From the NCBI GenBank assembly GCA_007124075.1, contig SLFV01000418.1:1-8061 (forward strand): a stretch of DNA of 8,061 nt, written 5' to 3'. The notes beneath the pieces are model-generated. The model ran no database searches. It was given only the letters and a program-made list of their open reading frames with translations, and was not told where the DNA came from. Both the position numbers and the translations under genes were made by a program. Position 1 is the stretch's first letter, and every line of letters begins with the position of its first letter. Shown here piece by piece: positions 1 through 6,467 of the stretch. Source of the DNA: Roseimaritima sp. (GTDB lineage Bacteria; Planctomycetota; Planctomycetia; Pirellulales; Pirellulaceae).

Positions 1-1298
1 CGTGCATCCATCGTCGCGGGCAAACCCGCAGCATCGGCGGGCCCACCTTCAGTGACTCCTTCCGCCATCCCGGCAGGCAACGCCATTGCATTGGGACGCC
101 GCCGCGGGTCAATTTCCAGTTCGTCCATCCCCTCGGCCATCTCCATGGCACCCGCAAACTGCTCCGCATTGAATCCATCGAATTGATCAGGCAGATCGCT
201 CTCGTCCTCCGGTTCCGCGATGACATTGCGAAAACCGTTACCAAAATGCCCTGCCGAAAACTGTGATTCAAAGTGCGAGCCGATCAGTTCCGCAACCAAG
301 CCTAAGTTCTGATGGAACCTGCCCCGTACGCCTCCGCCGAAATCAGTGGCCCGCTCGCCACCAGACCCGGGACCAGAACCACTTTCCATACCACCACCCG
401 GGCCGTCGGATTGTCCCCCGGCCCAACGACCGCCCATGCGTCCCGCCATCCCCATACCACCGGCAACACGTTCGGGGAGCGGGGAATCCATGCCCGTTAC
501 AATCGGAAACGGGTCATCAGAATCGCCACGAACATGGAAAGAAACACCCCAGCGGATCTGCCACACGGGGCTGCGGAGCGTCGGACTGAACATCACGTCT
601 TCGAAAACATTACCCGCACGCTCGTATTCGGTAATCATGTGGGCGTAGAGATAATTCAGCGCCATCGCTTCCTGACCTGCGGTGAATGTTGAATTGGCCA
701 ACTCGCGGAATGATGGGACTTTCTCTGGCTTTACCGCCCCGGCCGAGGACAACATTGGCAGCATGGTTGCCATTGTTTTCTGCTGAAAATCAGCGGTTAA
801 GGAACCAAGCAACCCGGGGCTGCCAACGGAACGATTACCGGCTGCTCCGACCGAACTGCCACCTTCGTATTCCGCCATATACTCGTAATCCTCCTCGCCC
901 CCTGTGGCCGACATGGCCGGGTCCTCGTATTCGTATTCGCTGCCATCATCCATCCCGCTTTCGACAGCGGACGCGGGCTGGCTCTCGTTTACGTCAGTCG
1001 TGTCGCCGGAGGGAGCAGCGTTCTCCGCTTGGCCAACGTCGTCAACCATCATCGGTTCCGACGTCTCCGCACCGCGGTTGGTCGCATCGTCATTGACCAC
1101 CACCGCAGTCTCCGAGGAGCCTCCACATCCAGCGATGGTGATCAAACCGCAACATAGGCATGCGACAACAAGGTTCGCTGTCTGTTGAAAAAGGAGGCTG
1201 ACGATCTCCGCCCCTTCAATGTGCCGATGGTTTCGGGAGGTCTCGAAGGGGGCGGCCTCCGCTCCTGAGCGGAGGTTTGCAATGGCTGATTTGCGCAT
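1..1298 (-). CDS. Partial lipoprotein of unknown function, C-terminus beyond the window
   Basis: The minus-strand frame is open from an ATG at 1298 to the window edge: 432 codons with no stop. An in-frame TGA lies just upstream (1302-1304), and I find no other ATG, GTG or TTG before the signal, so this start is favoured. A hydrophobic stretch at about residues 43-56 ends in the lipobox I-A-G-C with Cys58, so the protein is probably lipid-anchored in the envelope. Next come an acidic, disordered-looking region (60-150) with a Tyr/Glu-rich part (120-146), a plausibly globular part (about 155-275) with Trp and aromatic residues, a Gly/Met/Ser-rich linker (278-327), a short aromatic segment (328-355) and an acidic, Met-containing tail. 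I recognise no known domain or catalytic motif. The signal is preceded by an unusual extension of about 40 residues that contains an inverted repeat. The gene is certain enough from the lipobox and protein-like composition; its function is unknown. Confidence 0.8.
   Translation of the reverse strand, partial: MRKSAIANLRSGAEAAPFETSRNHRHIEGAEIVSLLFQQTANLVVACLCCGLITIAGCGGSSETAVVVNDDATNRGAETSEPMMVDDVGQAENAAPSGDTTDVNESQPASAVESGMDDGSEYEYEDPAMSATGGEEDYEYMAEYEGGSSVGAAGNRSVGSPGLLGSLTADFQQKTMATMLPMLSSAGAVKPEKVPSFRELANSTFTAGQEAMALNYLYAHMITEYERAGNVFEDVMFSPTLRSPVWQIRWGVSFHVRGDSDDPFPIVTGMDSPLPERVAGGMGMAGRMGGRWAGGQSDGPGGGMESGSGPGSGGERATDFGGGVRGRFHQNLGLVAELIGSHFESQFSAGHFGNGFRNVIAEPEDESDLPDQFDGFNAEQFAGAMEMAEGMDELEIDPRRRPNAMALPAGMAEGVTEGGPADAAGLPATMDA
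1256..1275. repeat. Perfect inverted repeat, 9-bp arms with 2-base loop
   Basis: The arms cctccgctc and gagcggagg are exact reverse complements separated by ct, giving a GC-rich hairpin. The repeat lies inside codons 8-15 of the lipoprotein reading frame, upstream of the signal peptide, and encodes part of the peptide N-L-R-S-G-A-E-A. No T-run follows on either strand, so an intrinsic terminator is unlikely. It could be one copy of a dispersed palindromic repeat, or an mRNA structure near the start codon that affects translation. This window holds only one copy. Confidence 0.6.
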
Positions 1299-1528
1299 GG
1301 TTCACTACTCAGTAGGCTTCGCAGATCCCTGATGGATGTAATGGGGCCAGAGTCGGCTGTATCGTTTGCCGTCAGGCTTTCAGTGTAAGTGATGCAAGCC
1401 TTGACATCGCAAGCATTGAACGATTTTTAGTAAATTTCGTCCACTTGGGAAAAGTCTCACCATGCTTCCAACGATCGCCGCTGCAGCAGCAGCAATTGGG
1501 GCAGGCCGATGGGTATCTACCGCTTGCC
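1299..1528. other. Intergenic region between cysNC and the lipoprotein gene
   Basis: This 230-base stretch follows the cysNC stop and should contain the lipoprotein promoter on the minus strand. I see no convincing promoter pair and no hairpin with a T-run to end cysNC. A weak direct repeat (gcaagc-n-tt, at 1394-1402 and 1409-1417, period 15) is present, as is an AT-richer patch at 1420-1440. Short minus-strand reading frames crossing this region mostly overlap cysNC in another frame and look like shadows. Confidence 0.5.
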
Positions 1529-3469
1529 CTAGCGAAAAAACCCGCGGGAGCGTAGCATTTCGATGATCTCCGCAGCGCACTGCTGGACATTTTTTTCGGC
1601 GGGATTGATCGTTAAATCTGCCGCATCGGGGATTTCGTAGGGGGCAGTGACTCCCGGAAAGTCTGGTAGTTTCCCGGCGTCTGCCTGAGCGTAATGCTGC
1701 TTGGTATCGCGTTTGCGGCAAATTCCCACGGGGGTCGCCACATGCACGACCAGGAAGCGCTGGTCGCCAATGATCGCCCCGGCTTTTTGCCGCGCCGCCT
1801 CGTTGGGCGAAACGAAAGCAGCCAAGCAAATCAATCCCGCATCATTCAGCGTCGCAGCCAGATGGGCGGCGCGGCGAAGATTCTCGTTGCGGTCCTCCGC
1901 AGTGAACGAAAGGTCCCGGCTGAGCCCCCGGCGCACACCTTCGCCATCGATTACCAGCACCGCCCGACCGGCATCGAACAATTGTCGTTCGCAGGCCGCG
2001 GCGATCGCTGATTTTCCGCTGCCGGTCAAACCTGTCAGTAGCACCGTGACCGGCTTTTGCCCGAACCGCAATTGCCGTTCGTCGCTTGTGACCTCCGAAA
2101 CCTGGGCCCCCGCATCGGTGGTTTGCGACTCTTCATCGTCCCAGATGGCTCGTCGAGGCGAATCGACCTCGCCGTCCAGGATCATGCCCGCAGCCATGGT
2201 CGCGTTGGTGATTCGGTCGATGACGATGAACGACCCTGTACCCTGATTACGACGATAGGCATCAAAATGAATCGGGCTGTTCAGTGAGATTCGGACGCGA
2301 CCGATCTCGTTCAGTTCCAATTGGGCCGTCGGGCTGCGATGCAAGGTATTGACATCTATCTGGTAGTGCAGCGTTTCGATCGTTCCCGGGGTCATTTGCG
2401 TGGTGTGTTTGAACAGATAAGTTTTTCCAGGAATCAATGGTTCCTGATTCATCCAAACCAGCATCGCGTTGAAGGTATCGCTGGACGTCGGCAGATTTCC
2501 ACGCCGCACGATCATGTCTCCGCGGCTGGCATCGACCTCATCAGTCAGGGTTAGGGTCACGGCCAGCGGTGCAAAGGCTTCGGCTTGCGAACCTTCGAAA
2601 GTATCGATGGATTTAATCTTGGTCGTTTGCCGGCTGGGAAGGACCATCACTTCCTCGCCCTGCCGGATCGTTCCCGATGCGACCGTGCCGCAGAAACCGC
2701 GATAATCCAGGTGGGGTCGATTGACATACTGTACAGGGAAGCGGAAGTCACGCAGGTTGCGATCGGAGCCGATGTAGACCGATTCCAGGAAATTCATCAG
2801 CGTGCTGCCTTGATACCAGGGCATTTTGCCACTGGGATCAACCACATTGTCCCCATGAAGCGCGCTGATTGGGATGAAATGCAGGTCAGGCAGGTCCAGG
2901 CGGGTGGCAAAGCCACGATAGTCGCTGCAAATCTCCTCGTACCTGGCTTCGCTGAAATCAACCAAATCCATCTTGTTGACCGCCACAACAACATGTCGTA
3001 TCCCCAGTAACGAAACGATGAAACTGTGTCGTCGCGTTTGCGTTAGCACGCCATGGCGGGCATCCACCAGAATCACCGCTAAATCACACGTACTGGCTCC
3101 GGTGGCCATATTGCGTGTGTATTGTTCATGTCCGGGGGTGTCGGCGATAATGAATTTGCGTTTAGCGGTACTGAAATAGCGGTACGCAACGTCAATCGTG
3201 ATCCCTTGCTCACGCTCCTCCTTCAGCCCATCGGTGGCCAGCGCCGGATCAAAATTACCGCCCGCCGATCCCTGCGTTGCGGAATCTCGCTGGATCTTCG
3301 AAATTTCATCCTCGTACAGCATCTTCGAATCGAACAACAAACGACCGATCAGCGTGCTTTTCCCGTCATCTACGCTGCCGCAGGTGATAAATCGCAGCAA
3401 TTGTTTTTCTTCATGCTGCTTCAGGTAAGCGTCAATATCGGTGGCAATTAGTTCGGATTGATGTGACAT
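1529..3469 (-). CDS. cysNC: Bifunctional sulfate adenylyltransferase subunit 1 / adenylylsulfate kinase (CysN-CysC fusion)
   Basis: This is a 646-residue fusion. The N-terminal CysN part is an EF-Tu-like GTPase that couples GTP hydrolysis to APS synthesis by CysD. Its G motifs are visible: P-loop G-S-V-D-D-G-K-S-T (31-39), G-I-T-I (89-92), D-T-P-G-H-E (110-115) and N-K-M-D (165-168), followed by the beta-barrel domains to about residue 445. An acidic, Gln/Thr-rich linker (about 450-470) leads to the CysC part, which makes PAPS from APS and ATP; it has its own P-loop G-L-T-G-S-G-K-S (480-487) and a D-R-N-E-N motif (526-530). The usual D-G-D-N is D-G-E-G here (508-511) and the lid motif is altered, so kinase activity is less certain than GTPase activity. 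The ATG at 3469 gives the family-like start M-S-H-Q-S-E-L-I. The frame stays open upstream to a TTG at 3556 that overlaps the cysD stop. It lies 83 bases after cysD and is probably co-transcribed with it. Confidence 0.95.
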   Translation of the reverse strand: MSHQSELIATDIDAYLKQHEEKQLLRFITCGSVDDGKSTLIGRLLFDSKMLYEDEISKIQRDSATQGSAGGNFDPALATDGLKEEREQGITIDVAYRYFSTAKRKFIIADTPGHEQYTRNMATGASTCDLAVILVDARHGVLTQTRRHSFIVSLLGIRHVVVAVNKMDLVDFSEARYEEICSDYRGFATRLDLPDLHFIPISALHGDNVVDPSGKMPWYQGSTLMNFLESVYIGSDRNLRDFRFPVQYVNRPHLDYRGFCGTVASGTIRQGEEVMVLPSRQTTKIKSIDTFEGSQAEAFAPLAVTLTLTDEVDASRGDMIVRRGNLPTSSDTFNAMLVWMNQEPLIPGKTYLFKHTTQMTPGTIETLHYQIDVNTLHRSPTAQLELNEIGRVRISLNSPIHFDAYRRNQGTGSFIVIDRITNATMAAGMILDGEVDSPRRAIWDDEESQTTDAGAQVSEVTSDERQLRFGQKPVTVLLTGLTGSGKSAIAAACERQLFDAGRAVLVIDGEGVRRGLSRDLSFTAEDRNENLRRAAHLAATLNDAGLICLAAFVSPNEAARQKAGAIIGDQRFLVVHVATPVGICRKRDTKQHYAQADAGKLPDFPGVTAPYEIPDAADLTINPAEKNVQQCAAEIIEMLRSRGFFR

Positions 3470-3552
3470 CGAGGCACCAAACGAGAAAACAGTAAGCAAC
3501 TTTGAGGGAAAAACACGACGAACCGGGGTCGCAAGATGCGTCGCACAGACGG

Positions 3553-4464
3553 TCAAAAATAACCGCGTTCCTTTTTCTTCTGCATCCCGGCTCCCCCCTC
3601 GTCCTGGTCGATAACACGCCCTTGGCGTTCGCTAGTGCGGGTCAGCAACATTTCCTGAATGATTTGCGGAAGCGTGGTGGCGGCCGATTCCACGGCACCC
3701 GTCAGCGGGTAACAGCCGAGGGTCCGAAAGCGAACCCGACGCATCTGCGGCTGCTCCCCAGGCAACAACTTCAGCCGCTCGTCGTCAACCATAATCAACA
3801 CCCCATTACGCTCGACCACCGGTCGCGGCTGCGAAAAGTAAAGCGGCACGATCGGTATGTTTTCCAAGTGGATGTACTGCCACACGTCCAGTTCCGTCCA
3901 GTTGCTCATCGGGAAAACACGGATCGATTCACCTTTGTTGACCCGGGAGTTATAAAGGTTCCACAACTCGGGTCGTTGGTTTTTCGGATCCCAGCGATGA
4001 CGTTTGTCGCGAAAACTAAAGACGCGCTCCTTCGCACGACTTTTCTCTTCATCCCTCCGAGCACCGCCAAAAGCTGCGTCAAACCCATACTTGTCCAACG
4101 CTTGTTTCAGGGAGTCCGTTTTCATCACTTCCGTGTGCCGCTCGCTGTCCACAAAAGGATCGATGCCCAGCTTCAACCCCTCTTCGTTAATACTGACCAG
4201 AAGCTCCAAGCCCAACTCGCGCCGCACGTAGTTTTCGCGAAACGCAATCATCTCGCGGAACTTCCAAGTGGTATCAACATGCAACAACGGAAATGGCGGT
4301 TTCGCGGGTGCGAATGCCTTCAGAGCCAAATGCGTCAGGACGGCAGAGTCTTTGCCAATCGAATACAGCATTACCGGTTTCTGAAACTCTGCAGCCACCT
4401 CGCGAAAAATATGGATACTTTCCGCTTCCAACTGCTTCAGATGGGTCAGCCGGTAATCGGTCAT
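3553..4464 (-). CDS. cysD: Sulfate adenylyltransferase subunit 2 (ATP sulfurylase small subunit)
   Basis: The product is 303 residues, about the length of E. coli CysD (302), and matches it along its whole length as I recall that sequence. It is the catalytic subunit that forms APS and pyrophosphate from ATP and sulfate, working with CysN in the cytoplasm. Visible signatures are the PP-loop S-I-G-K-D-S (35-40), H-V-D-T-T-W-K-F (62-69), [15 protein letters not shown] (133-147), the R-F-R-T-L-G-C segment (245-251) and T-S-E-R-Q-G-R (277-283), ending in R-G-Y-F. I chose the ATG at 4464 because [16 protein letters not shown] aligns with the family N-terminus. An in-frame ATG at 4494 and an open frame up to a TTG at 4617 would add residues absent from the family. 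It is the first gene of the cysD-cysNC unit and is divergent from the hydrolase gene. Confidence 0.97.
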   Translation of the reverse strand: MTDYRLTHLKQLEAESIHIFREVAAEFQKPVMLYSIGKDSAVLTHLALKAFAPAKPPFPLLHVDTTWKFREMIAFRENYVRRELGLELLVSINEEGLKLGIDPFVDSERHTEVMKTDSLKQALDKYGFDAAFGGARRDEEKSRAKERVFSFRDKRHRWDPKNQRPELWNLYNSRVNKGESIRVFPMSNWTELDVWQYIHLENIPIVPLYFSQPRPVVERNGVLIMVDDERLKLLPGEQPQMRRVRFRTLGCYPLTGAVESAATTLPQIIQEMLLTRTSERQGRVIDQDEGGAGMQKKKERGYF

Positions 4465-4603
4465 GTTGCTTTCGTCAGAGGGGTCAACCGTCATGGGAAT
4501 CGCAATAAAACGTAAGGATGAAAGAAATGCCTTTAATCGCTTGTTCTCGTCAACGTATGCACTGCGCGCAAACGGACGTTCCGGGAAAGTGGACTGTGCG
4601 GTG

Positions 4604-4609
4604 AGTATA
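4604..4609 (-). promoter_or_regulatory. Possible -10 element for cysD-cysNC
   Basis: On the minus strand this reads TATACT, five of six matches to the sigma-70 -10 consensus. It lies about 140 bases before the chosen cysD ATG. No good -35 hexamer sits 16-18 bases upstream, so the call is weak. Confidence 0.2.
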
Positions 4610-4620
4610 AACCTCAATCG

Positions 4621-4650
4621 GTGTCACAGGCAGCGGGGTGTTGATACAAT
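4621..4650 (+). promoter_or_regulatory. Possible sigma-70-like promoter for the hydrolase gene
   Basis: GTGTCA (4621-4626, four of six matches to the -35 consensus) is followed after 18 bases by TACAAT (4645-4650, five of six matches to -10). It would give a leader of roughly 140 bases before the ATG at 4797. It is found by eye only; such matches arise by chance. Confidence 0.25.
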
Positions 4651-4796
4651 TCGTGGGTTATTTCCAGGGATGGAGTGAATATCATTTGTCACGTTACCGA
4701 CGCTCCGCCCGCTACTACCGCCGCGCGATAGGGGGCCAGGGAATCGAATGCGGCAACTTATTTCCGAACAATCTTAGAAGATGGGTTAAGCTTGCA

Positions 4797-5546
4797 ATGA
4801 ATCCAATAGTCTGGCGTTCCGTGACGACCGCTTGCCTCCTATGGGTCGGGGTATGGGCTGCGTCTGCTGGAGGGGACGATCGTCTTGAAACCGCGGTCGG
4901 TCCGCAATCGCAGCAGCGGTTGGCAACCAGCGACGGCGGTGAAATGGATTACCTACTGCATCTGCCCCCGGGGGATCAACCGCAGCCGTTGCTGCTGTTT
5001 TTGCACGGACGGGGCGAAAGTCGTGGACCGCTTTCCTTGGTCGCGAAATGGGGACCTCCGCGAATGATTGCGCGCGGTGAAATGCTGCCATTTATTGTCG
5101 TTTCGCCTCAGTGTCCGGCCGCGGATCAATGGTCCAGCGCCACGCAGCAGCGGCGTTTGGTTGAACTGCTGGACCACATTATGGCCAACCATCCTGTCGA
5201 CGGGCAGCGAGTGTACCTGACCGGCCTAAGCATGGGTGGGTATGGTTCCTGGACTTTGGCGGCCGCGCATCCGGAACGCTTTGCGGCGGTGGTGCCGATC
5301 TGCGGCGGCGGCCGGGTGGAAGATGCCTTCAAACTGGTGGAGGTCCCCATCTGGACGTTTCACGGTGACCAAGATGCGGCGGTCCCGCTGGCGCGTTCGG
5401 TTGAAATGGTGGAGGCGATTCAAGCCTCAGGCGGGAAAAAAATCCGCTTCACCAAACTGGAGCATGTCGGCCACAATAGTTGGTCCTCTGCCTACGCATT
5501 GCCCGATCTGTACGCTTGGATGCTGCAACAAAAACTGCCGCATTGA
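4797..5546 (+). CDS. Predicted secreted alpha/beta hydrolase (esterase / dienelactone hydrolase-like)
   Basis: The product is 249 residues. From the ATG at 4797 it starts with a typical Sec signal peptide: Arg7, a hydrophobic core at about 10-20, and an A-A-S-A cleavage site after residue 24. Export to the periplasm or outside is therefore likely. The mature part is a compact alpha/beta hydrolase: F-L-H-G-R-G-E-S (68-75, oxyanion-hole region), nucleophile elbow G-L-S-M-G-G with Ser145, acid motif H-G-D-Q-D-A-A-V-P (189-197, probably Asp193) and G-H-N-S-W with His226. The triad is thus complete. Layout and size resemble predicted peptidases/esterases of the COG4099 type and phospholipase/carboxylesterase or dienelactone hydrolase relatives. 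The substrate cannot be read from sequence; an acylated or esterified polysaccharide is one guess. An in-frame GTG at 4638 would add 53 Arg-rich residues in front of the signal peptide and is less likely. It is monocistronic, divergent from cysD and convergent with trpC. Confidence 0.9.
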   Translation: MNPIVWRSVTTACLLWVGVWAASAGGDDRLETAVGPQSQQRLATSDGGEMDYLLHLPPGDQPQPLLLFLHGRGESRGPLSLVAKWGPPRMIARGEMLPFIVVSPQCPAADQWSSATQQRRLVELLDHIMANHPVDGQRVYLTGLSMGGYGSWTLAAAHPERFAAVVPICGGGRVEDAFKLVEVPIWTFHGDQDAAVPLARSVEMVEAIQASGGKKIRFTKLEHVGHNSWSSAYALPDLYAWMLQQKLPH

Positions 5547-5605
5547 CCGCAATAGCGTAAGGACTGCTAATCGTGGGGAAATAACGTTACCCTTTTCGGC
5601 GGCAG

Positions 5606-5624
5606 CCACTGCAGGGGTGCGTGG
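5606..5624 (+). terminator. Hairpin between convergent genes, possible weak terminator
   Basis: The bases ccactgca and tgcgtgg flank a gggg loop and pair as an 8-bp stem with one G-U wobble when read as plus-strand RNA. It sits in the 103-base gap between the hydrolase stop and the trpC stop. No T-run follows, so it is not a classic intrinsic terminator; on the minus strand the wobble becomes an A-C mismatch. Confidence 0.25.
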
Positions 5625-5649
5625 TGTCCATGTTCCCGTCGGCCCCCTG

Positions 5650-6447
5650 TCAGGAAGGCCGGTAGGCGACTCCGGTTAAATCCCTTAATCCGGCGGCGAT
5701 GTCGGCTTGTCGCATTAAGGTTTCGCCAACCAAAATCGCTTTCGCCCCCGCTGCTCCCAGAACTTCGACGTCCTGGCGGCAACCGATTCCACTTTCGCCA
5801 ACCAATAGGCGATCCCCCGGAATTTGTTTTCGTAACCGACAGGTATGCTGAAGGTCGGTGACAAAGGTTCGCAGGTCGCGATTATTGACACCAACCAACC
5901 GCGTCTGCGTAGCGAGGACAGCAGGCAAATTCGCGGGATCATATAGTTCGACCAGCGTTGCCATCCCCAGGTCCCGCGTCAGGTCATGCAATTCCATCAG
6001 CGTTTGCGGTGACAGGCACTCCGCGATCAGCAAAACCCCATCGGCACCAGCGGCACGCGCTTCAAAAATCTGATACGGATCGATGATGAAATCTTTCCTC
6101 AGCAGCGGTACCGAAACCGCGCTGCGAATCGAGCGCAGGTAATCCAAACTGCCTTGAAAATAGGGTTGATCCGTCAGCACGCTGATACAGGCGGCTCCCG
6201 CTTCGGCGTAGATTCGCGCGATTGCCACGGGGTCAAAATCCTCGCGTATCACCCCCGCCGAGGGGCTGGCTTTTTTGACTTCGGCAATCACTTGCACCAC
6301 GGAACCAGACGACAACGCGTTGAAAAAATCAAGCGGGTCAGGCATCGCCGCCGCGGTTCGCTGGACCTCCGCCAGCGGGCGTGCGGCTTTGGCGGCGGCG
6401 ACCGTCGTTTTGGTGCGGTCCACGATCTGGTCCAAAATCGTTGTCAC
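5650..6447 (-). CDS. trpC: Indole-3-glycerol phosphate synthase
   Basis: The product is a single-domain TIM-barrel enzyme of 265 residues, the normal size for monofunctional TrpC. It converts 1-(2-carboxyphenylamino)-1-deoxyribulose 5-phosphate to indole-3-glycerol phosphate in tryptophan synthesis. Family motifs appear in order: A-E-V-K-K-A-S-P-S (55-63, with the catalytic Glu56 and Lys58), Y-F-Q-G-S (96-100), L-L-R-K-D-F-I-I-D (115-123, catalytic Lys118), A-R-A-A-G-A-D-G-V-L-L-I (130-141), L-V-E (165-167), G-V-N-N-R-D-L (186-192), G-E-S-G-I (217-221) and I-L-V-G-E (238-242). All catalytic positions known from the family appear intact. The ATG at 6447 lies 20 bases after the purH stop, so the two are probably one transcript. 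No phosphoribosylanthranilate isomerase domain is fused, and no other trp gene is in the window. Confidence 0.97.
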   Translation of the reverse strand: MTTILDQIVDRTKTTVAAAKAARPLAEVQRTAAAMPDPLDFFNALSSGSVVQVIAEVKKASPSAGVIREDFDPVAIARIYAEAGAACISVLTDQPYFQGSLDYLRSIRSAVSVPLLRKDFIIDPYQIFEARAAGADGVLLIAECLSPQTLMELHDLTRDLGMATLVELYDPANLPAVLATQTRLVGVNNRDLRTFVTDLQHTCRLRKQIPGDRLLVGESGIGCRQDVEVLGAAGAKAILVGETLMRQADIAAGLRDLTGVAYRPS

Positions 6448-6467
6448 GGCGAATCACCCTTGCGAAA

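Larger units (their letters stand above)
4465..4796. other. Divergent intergenic region between cysD and the hydrolase gene
   Basis: This 332-base stretch separates two divergent start codons and must hold both promoters. Both genes have in-frame open extensions into it: cysD to a TTG at 4617, and the hydrolase to a GTG at 4638. The extra peptides are Arg-rich or lack family similarity, so I treat the region as non-coding. I recognise no riboswitch, tRNA or strong terminator. Possible -10 elements for each direction are listed separately. Confidence 0.6.

Noticed and set aside
10..60. Possible PDZ-like motif (G-G-P-A-D-A-A-G-L) in the lipoprotein
   Set aside because: The short match resembles the PDZ carboxylate-binding region but the expected G-D after it is missing and the surrounding sequence is low-complexity; the rest lies outside the window.
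263..1188. Several plus-strand reading frames of 94-136 codons
   Set aside because: They lie opposite the continuous minus-strand lipoprotein frame, are Arg/Pro/His-rich as expected for antisense shadows, and carry no recognisable motif.
1391..1417. Direct repeat gcaagc with 15-base period, considered as an operator or CRISPR-like unit
   Set aside because: There are only two imperfect copies of about nine matching bases, which is expected by chance in a region of this size.
1401..1431. Perfect TTGACA on the plus strand followed by an AT-rich stretch
   Set aside because: No good -10 hexamer lies at proper spacing, and it would drive transcription antisense into cysNC with no gene to serve.
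3502..4515. Plus-strand reading frame of 337 codons
   Set aside because: It is antisense to cysD, whose motifs are unmistakable, and its protein has no signature.
4638..4796. Extended N-terminus of the hydrolase from a GTG
   Set aside because: It would bury a clear signal peptide behind 53 Arg-rich residues; the ATG at 4797 gives a normal Sec signal.
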